A stretch of DNA of 8,084 nucleotides, taken from Candidatus Omnitrophota bacterium. Its GTDB lineage: Bacteria; Omnitrophota; Gorgyraeia; Gygaellales; Profunditerraquicolaceae. This document shows positions 6,901 to 8,084 of the stretch, piece after piece. Under the pieces are notes generated by a model. The model was not told the origin of the DNA, did no database searches, and saw only the letters and a program-made list of their open reading frames with translations. Positions within the stretch are counted from its first letter, which is position 1; every line of letters starts with the position of its first letter. The stretch is taken from assembly GCA_028716305.1 (NCBI GenBank), contig JAQUQA010000052.1, forward strand, positions 1 to 8,084. The letters run 5' to 3'. The position numbers and the translations under genes were made by a program.

Positions 6901-8084
6901 CCGGCAAGCTGCCGGAGATTACCTTCAAAACAGGCGGTATCAAAAACCAGCGACTCCTCCCAATTGTTCATTAATTCCTGCAGGATTTCTTCCGGCAGCA
7001 CTTGATTACCTTTACTGGAAAGTACCGCGTCTCTTTCTTCATAAAGCCGGGTAAGCGCGTTTAATACCGCGTGACGTACCCCTGCTTCCTGCTCTTGCTC
7101 AAGCAATGCCTGATAGGATGTTTCGTCAGCGCCCGGGACCTGCTCCAGATAAACATCTTTCAGAGACTTACCTTCCACGCCTAATAATTGCCGATCTAGC
7201 AATCTTACTGCCACGCGCTCCTTAGGGGCATAAAGATAAATGCGCAATTTCCTGTCGCTGGCTACCCTTCTCATCGCGCTGGGGGCAAGATCCAGGATCA
7301 CGTTTGTGCTCTGTCCGGTAAGATCAGAAGTCATCCCCATCCAGAAAGGAGCGATGATCGGATGCAGGTGATGAATGATCGCATCGGAAACCTGCGCTAC
7401 ATGGGTATCCTTTTTAATCGCGTCAGTAATATCCTGCCCCTGGTAGTGCACGCGGAATTCGTGTTCCGTATCATTAAAGAAATATAACTCCTGCTCTAAT
7501 GCTGCCCGGGCCAAAGCGGCAATCTGATTAGGATTATCCAAATCTATACCTTTTTGCATTGCCAGATAAGCGATCGCCCGATAGATCATCCCCACCGGGA
7601 TGACAAACAGGTCTAATTGCCTGCCTAATTCCTGCAAAGTAGTACTCTTACCCACTCCGGCGCCGCCGGCCAGGCAGAAGACATGCCCCTGTTGGTAGCT
7701 GTCGCGCTTGCGCACCGAAGAAGGCTGGATCCGCTGAGGATTGCGCGCCGCTGCCTGCTGTAATTGCTCGATCATGGAATAAGGCGCGTTAAGATTATAA
7801 TTCCACCCCGTGCCCATAGTTTCAAAGGCATCCAGCCCCTTGTGCCAGTCGGTTCCGGTGGTCATGAATTTGCCCAGGCGTTCGGCTGTTTTTCTAAAAT
7901 AATAGACCTTGGTTGACTCTTCTCCATCACCCGGAATATCATCTACCCCTTTGAGCCTGTCCTGGAAAGGATAATAAACCTCGATCCCGGAAAGGCCTCC
8001 CTGGGTATTAATGTTGATCTGTTCGATCAATCCTTCCACGCCTTCCAAGTAACCCTGCAATGTGTAATCACGGAAAATATTGGC
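1..8084 (-). CDS. Giant multidomain protein, internal fragment open at both ends (at least 2,694 residues)
   Basis: Reading the minus strand codon by codon from 8084 to 3 gives no stop in 2,694 codons, so the whole window is part of a single gene whose start and stop are outside. The translation is ordinary globular protein, not low-complexity, and known folds appear in the same frame all along it: PHP phosphoesterase end, cytidylate-kinase-like P-loop domain, sugar nucleotidyltransferase with beta-helix, HPr-like domain, then cobalamin-binding and radical SAM domains. Stretches between them have no family I recognise. No signal peptide or clear transmembrane helix is visible, suggesting a cytoplasmic protein. 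Each recognisable unit is normally a separate protein of about 90-450 residues, so this is a fusion far larger than any of the families. The overall function is unknown. A scaffold-like megaenzyme or a processed polyprotein are both possible. The continuous frame is certain to the accuracy of the sequence; the biological unity of the chain is inferred. Confidence 0.93.
1065..1709 (-). other. Domain: cobalamin-binding Rossmann domain (residues 2126-2340)
   Basis: RVVLINLCSPEYADERQNPL (2130-2149) with the following helix, VTVVDMDRYL (2166-2175), QPHIIGMTLKPGSIEVAKQV (2211-2230), LFVFGGPLATFAYERLL (2262-2278) and LMVKGEGEKAMAQI match, in order, the elements of the B12-binding domain that precedes many radical SAM domains: opening strand and PPxG-like loop, D after strand two, pdvvGiS strand, GGp-x-at loop, and v-x-GEGE. 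The DxHxxG motif that supplies an axial His in methionine synthase is absent, as is common in this radical SAM group, so cobalamin would bind without His. The position immediately before the radical SAM domain is the normal arrangement. It supports a cobalamin-dependent methyltransferase, cyclase or related activity. Confidence 0.82.
1710..3404 (-). other. Large unassigned region upstream of the B12/radical SAM module (residues 1561-2125)
   Basis: About 565 residues with no family I can name. Visible parts are: an alpha/beta segment with EPAVINIIFEAESPQ (1569-1583) and GGVFFDLAAVERLYVAKYLQ; a segment SELSAVRPVFISYEDFSPDA (1672-1691) that looks like a strand and acidic turn; a strongly charged helix rich in Arg and Glu (1756-1785, plus-strand 2730-2819); a basic glycine-rich loop KGGLRGGRNPKIKDR (1796-1810, 2655-2699) that could contact phosphate or nucleic acid; an acidic Thr/Glu-rich stretch (1865-1905, 2370-2492) that is probably exposed; and a helical part (1906-2100) with many Leu, Arg and Glu residues that leads into the cobalamin-binding domain. 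The last part may belong structurally to the radical SAM enzyme as an N-terminal helical extension. Confidence 0.5.
3405..3512 (-). other. Ser/Ala/Gly-rich interdomain linker (residues 1525-1560)
   Basis: Residues 1525-1560 are dominated by Ser, Ala, Gly, Gln and Thr with almost no aromatic residues: AAGKGNDQVQSSGLSKEEAT, then AQSSAVGVSSMLGANS. It is the most low-complexity stretch in the chain and reads as a flexible linker between a preceding folded region and a new hydrophobic segment that begins about residue 1564. Such a linker marks a likely domain border and is a candidate for proteolytic cutting if the chain is processed. The reading frame stays open through it. Confidence 0.6.
3513..4460 (-). 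other. Unassigned region between the HPr-like domain and the Ser/Ala linker (residues 1209-1524)
   Basis: This stretch has alternating hydrophobic and charged residues typical of a folded alpha/beta domain, but I do not recognise a family. It begins with a Trp/Pro-rich segment (1212-1225), then a helical part around residues 1245-1335 with FFELNDLVNEQRCP. A beta-like segment, GMLEIVVSPAGIECVRYVHT (1339-1358), leads into a His/Cys cluster H-T-H-P-C-H (1357-1362) and further His residues at 1372 and 1375. A basic patch VRRRRMEGG follows at 1395-1403. The HxHP could be a metal site, loosely like JAMM/MPN proteins, but the downstream SxxD of that family is not present in proper form. The region ends in a predicted helix (1503-1522). 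Confidence 0.45.
4461..4697 (-). other. Domain: HPr-like fold without the phosphorylatable histidine (residues 1130-1208)
   Basis: VETYNGKIVNAPSGHAALKN (1160-1179), followed by LSILKTDGDAYQV and an Ala/Val helix, aligns with the centre of PTS phosphocarrier HPr (v-x-l-x-y-NGKtVN-x-kS-x-x-x-l-msLgi-x-xGd-x-i-x-i). The length, about 80 residues, is right. HPr carries a phosphoryl group on His15 in the GLHARPA motif. Here the corresponding stretch is SVGPKDVLAVF (1138-1148), with Pro1141/Lys1142 at the His position and no Arg17. The serine of the regulatory Ser46 position is kept (Ser1172, codon 4569-4571). I infer an HPr-derived module that cannot act as a phosphocarrier. It may serve as a structural or regulatory domain, as HPr-like modules do in some multidomain proteins. 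The assignment rests on by-eye alignment only. Confidence 0.55.
4785..4973 (-). other. Sub-domain: short left-handed beta-helix (hexapeptide-like repeats, residues 1038-1100)
   Basis: Residues 1041-1093 show the imperfect six-residue periodicity of hexapeptide repeats, with small hydrophobics followed by Gly, Asp or Asn: LFVGDVVLGDAVVVGEDVLI (1043-1062), then FGPVKIESGVIGNSVAIFGP (1063-1082) and HAKNVHIHDG. Many nucleotidyltransferases, including GlmU-like and GDP-fucose pyrophosphorylase-like enzymes, end in such a helix, which supports oligomerisation or packs against the catalytic domain. Only about three turns are visible, so an independent acyltransferase is unlikely. No catalytic His in an acyltransferase context is recognisable. 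After it the sequence becomes acidic (residues 1100-1115) and passes to the HPr-like domain. Confidence 0.68.
4785..5987 (-). other. Domain: sugar-nucleotide nucleotidyltransferase with GDP-fucose-pyrophosphorylase-like front and beta-helix tail (residues 700-1100)
   Basis: The front strand YYDLLVVVVDEASFPETEKV (703-722), then RGRYIPQGAEVLIVSQP (727-743), resemble the opening of fucose-1-phosphate guanylyltransferase/fucokinase proteins, where a WD-x-iVvTaad strand is followed by an R-x-iP-x-G strand. Next is VLSAGTGSRNYPLT (774-787), the classic L-x-x-G-x-G-x-R-x-x-PLT pyrophosphorylase loop that binds the nucleotide, with Lys794 and Lys796 where the family has its K-x-x-P lysine. LGTAQA (865-870), MVEKAP (880-885), a strand around residues 900-910 and two DTG motifs (989-991, 998-1000) continue the usual order. 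Such enzymes join a sugar 1-phosphate to an NTP, releasing pyrophosphate. The glycine-rich GxGGaT segment of the fucose enzymes is replaced by KGNWSAI (748-754). The class is well supported; the sugar and nucleotide are not known. The domain runs directly into hexapeptide-like repeats. Confidence 0.72.
5988..6896 (-). other. Unassigned, mainly helical region (residues 397-699)
   Basis: About 300 residues join the kinase-like domain to the nucleotidyltransferase. The composition is rich in Ala, Leu, Glu and Gln with few glycines, suggesting helices, for example around residues 536-600 and 620-670. One stretch, GRIVIDQACFDSEYLLG (residues 522-538), looks like a short strand followed by a helix that contains EEELTRLAHHL (542-552). 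This resembles a metallopeptidase helix that has lost the HExxH arrangement, but the likeness is too weak for an assignment. A second stretch, NWIAAQNSLVGRYGRGPWHG (661-680), is Gly/Trp/Arg-rich and lies just before the nucleotidyltransferase; it may be an exposed loop. I do not recognise a family here. Confidence 0.5.
6897..7691 (-). other. Domain: cytidylate-kinase-like P-loop domain with degenerate CMP site (residues 132-396)
   Basis: A Walker A loop, GGAGVGKST (140-148, codons 7641-7667), is followed by IPVGMIYRAIAYLAMQKGID (162-181), which aligns with the I-D-T-G-x-M-Y-R-A...-KGID block of CMP kinases. Then come GQDITDAI (216-223), matching the G-x-D-v-t-x-x-I insert, and LRIYLYAPKERVAVRL (280-295), matching the strand ending in fL-x-As-x-e-x-Ra-xR. 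The order and spacing fit the family (about 220 residues plus an extension). However, Asp and Ser/Thr of the DTG motif are Pro163 and Val164, and the catalytic Gly-Arg-Asp aligns without gaps to Ala267-Pro268-Ser269. I infer that it can bind ATP or GTP through Walker A but probably does not phosphorylate CMP. It could be a kinase with another substrate or a pseudokinase with a structural or regulatory role. Confidence 0.7.
7800..8084 (-). other. Domain: C-terminal part of a PHP metal-dependent phosphoesterase (residues 1-95)
   Basis: The first visible residues include GLSGIEVYYPFQD (residues 30-42), which matches the late strand of PHP domains where GxxGIEvyy precedes a run of sequence leading to the final metal-ligand motif. 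About 35 residues later comes FMTTGTDWHKG (73-83), equivalent to the family's TGGSDfHG. Asp79 and His81 (codons 7848-7850 and 7842-7844) keep the D-x-H metal ligands, with Trp in the middle position. PHP domains hydrolyse phosphoester bonds with two or three metal ions and occur alone or fused to polymerases and nucleotidyltransferases. The N-terminal HxHxxxSDG motif would lie beyond the window edge, so activity cannot be judged. The substrate is unknown. The next domain begins after a linker of about 35 residues. Confidence 0.72.

Noticed and set aside
1..8084. Internal ATG codons as starts of separate genes
   Set aside because: Methionine codons occur throughout the minus-strand frame, but no stop codon separates any two domains, so separate genes in this frame would need unmarked internal initiation. 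I saw no convincing ribosome binding site placed at a domain border.
1..8084. CRISPR arrays, tandem repeats, insertion-sequence ends, tRNA or rRNA genes, terminator hairpins
   Set aside because: None was seen on either strand. Short GC-rich palindromes occur but lie within codons of conserved protein and have no T-tract, and no repeated unit was found beyond hexapeptide-like periodicity at the protein level.

Overview
The window appears to be the inside of one very large gene. On the minus strand, the frame whose codons occupy plus-strand positions 3-5, 6-8 ... 8082-8084 has no stop codon, giving 2,694 continuous sense codons. Neither the start nor the stop lies in the window. No other reading frame is open for more than about 180 codons. 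I see no intergenic gap, promoter, ribosome binding site, terminator, RNA gene, insertion sequence or repeat array. Residue numbers below count from the 5' end of the visible minus-strand frame, so residue 1 is at 8082-8084.

In order of translation (high to low coordinates) the chain holds: (1) the C-terminal part of a PHP-type metal phosphoesterase domain (residues 1-95); (2) a P-loop domain resembling cytidylate kinase, with an intact Walker A but altered CMP-binding and catalytic motifs (132-396); (3) an unassigned, mostly helical region (397-699); (4) a sugar-nucleotide nucleotidyltransferase domain, with an N-terminal part resembling GDP-fucose pyrophosphorylase/fucokinase proteins, running into a short left-handed beta-helix (700-1100); (5) an HPr-like domain that keeps the Ser46 position but has no His15 equivalent (1130-1208); (6) an unassigned region ending at a Ser/Ala/Gly-rich linker (1209-1560); (7) a further unassigned stretch of about 565 residues (1561-2125); (8) a cobalamin-binding Rossmann domain (about 2126-2340) and a radical SAM domain with a C-x4-C-x2-C cluster motif (about 2368-2694), which runs out of the window.

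The source is bacterial or archaeal-like coding DNA of roughly balanced base composition. Giant cytosolic-looking multidomain proteins that mix sugar-nucleotide, PTS-like and radical SAM modules bring to mind Omnitrophota, a phylum known for very large genes. That placement is inference from architecture only. No signal peptide or convincing membrane segment is visible, so the visible part looks cytoplasmic.

As a working picture, the N-terminal half collects phosphoryl- and nucleotidyl-transfer modules, several with lost catalytic residues. The C-terminal end carries a cobalamin-dependent radical SAM module that looks intact. Whether it is one scaffold-like megaenzyme, a polyprotein that is later cut, or a product of gene fusion cannot be decided from the DNA alone.
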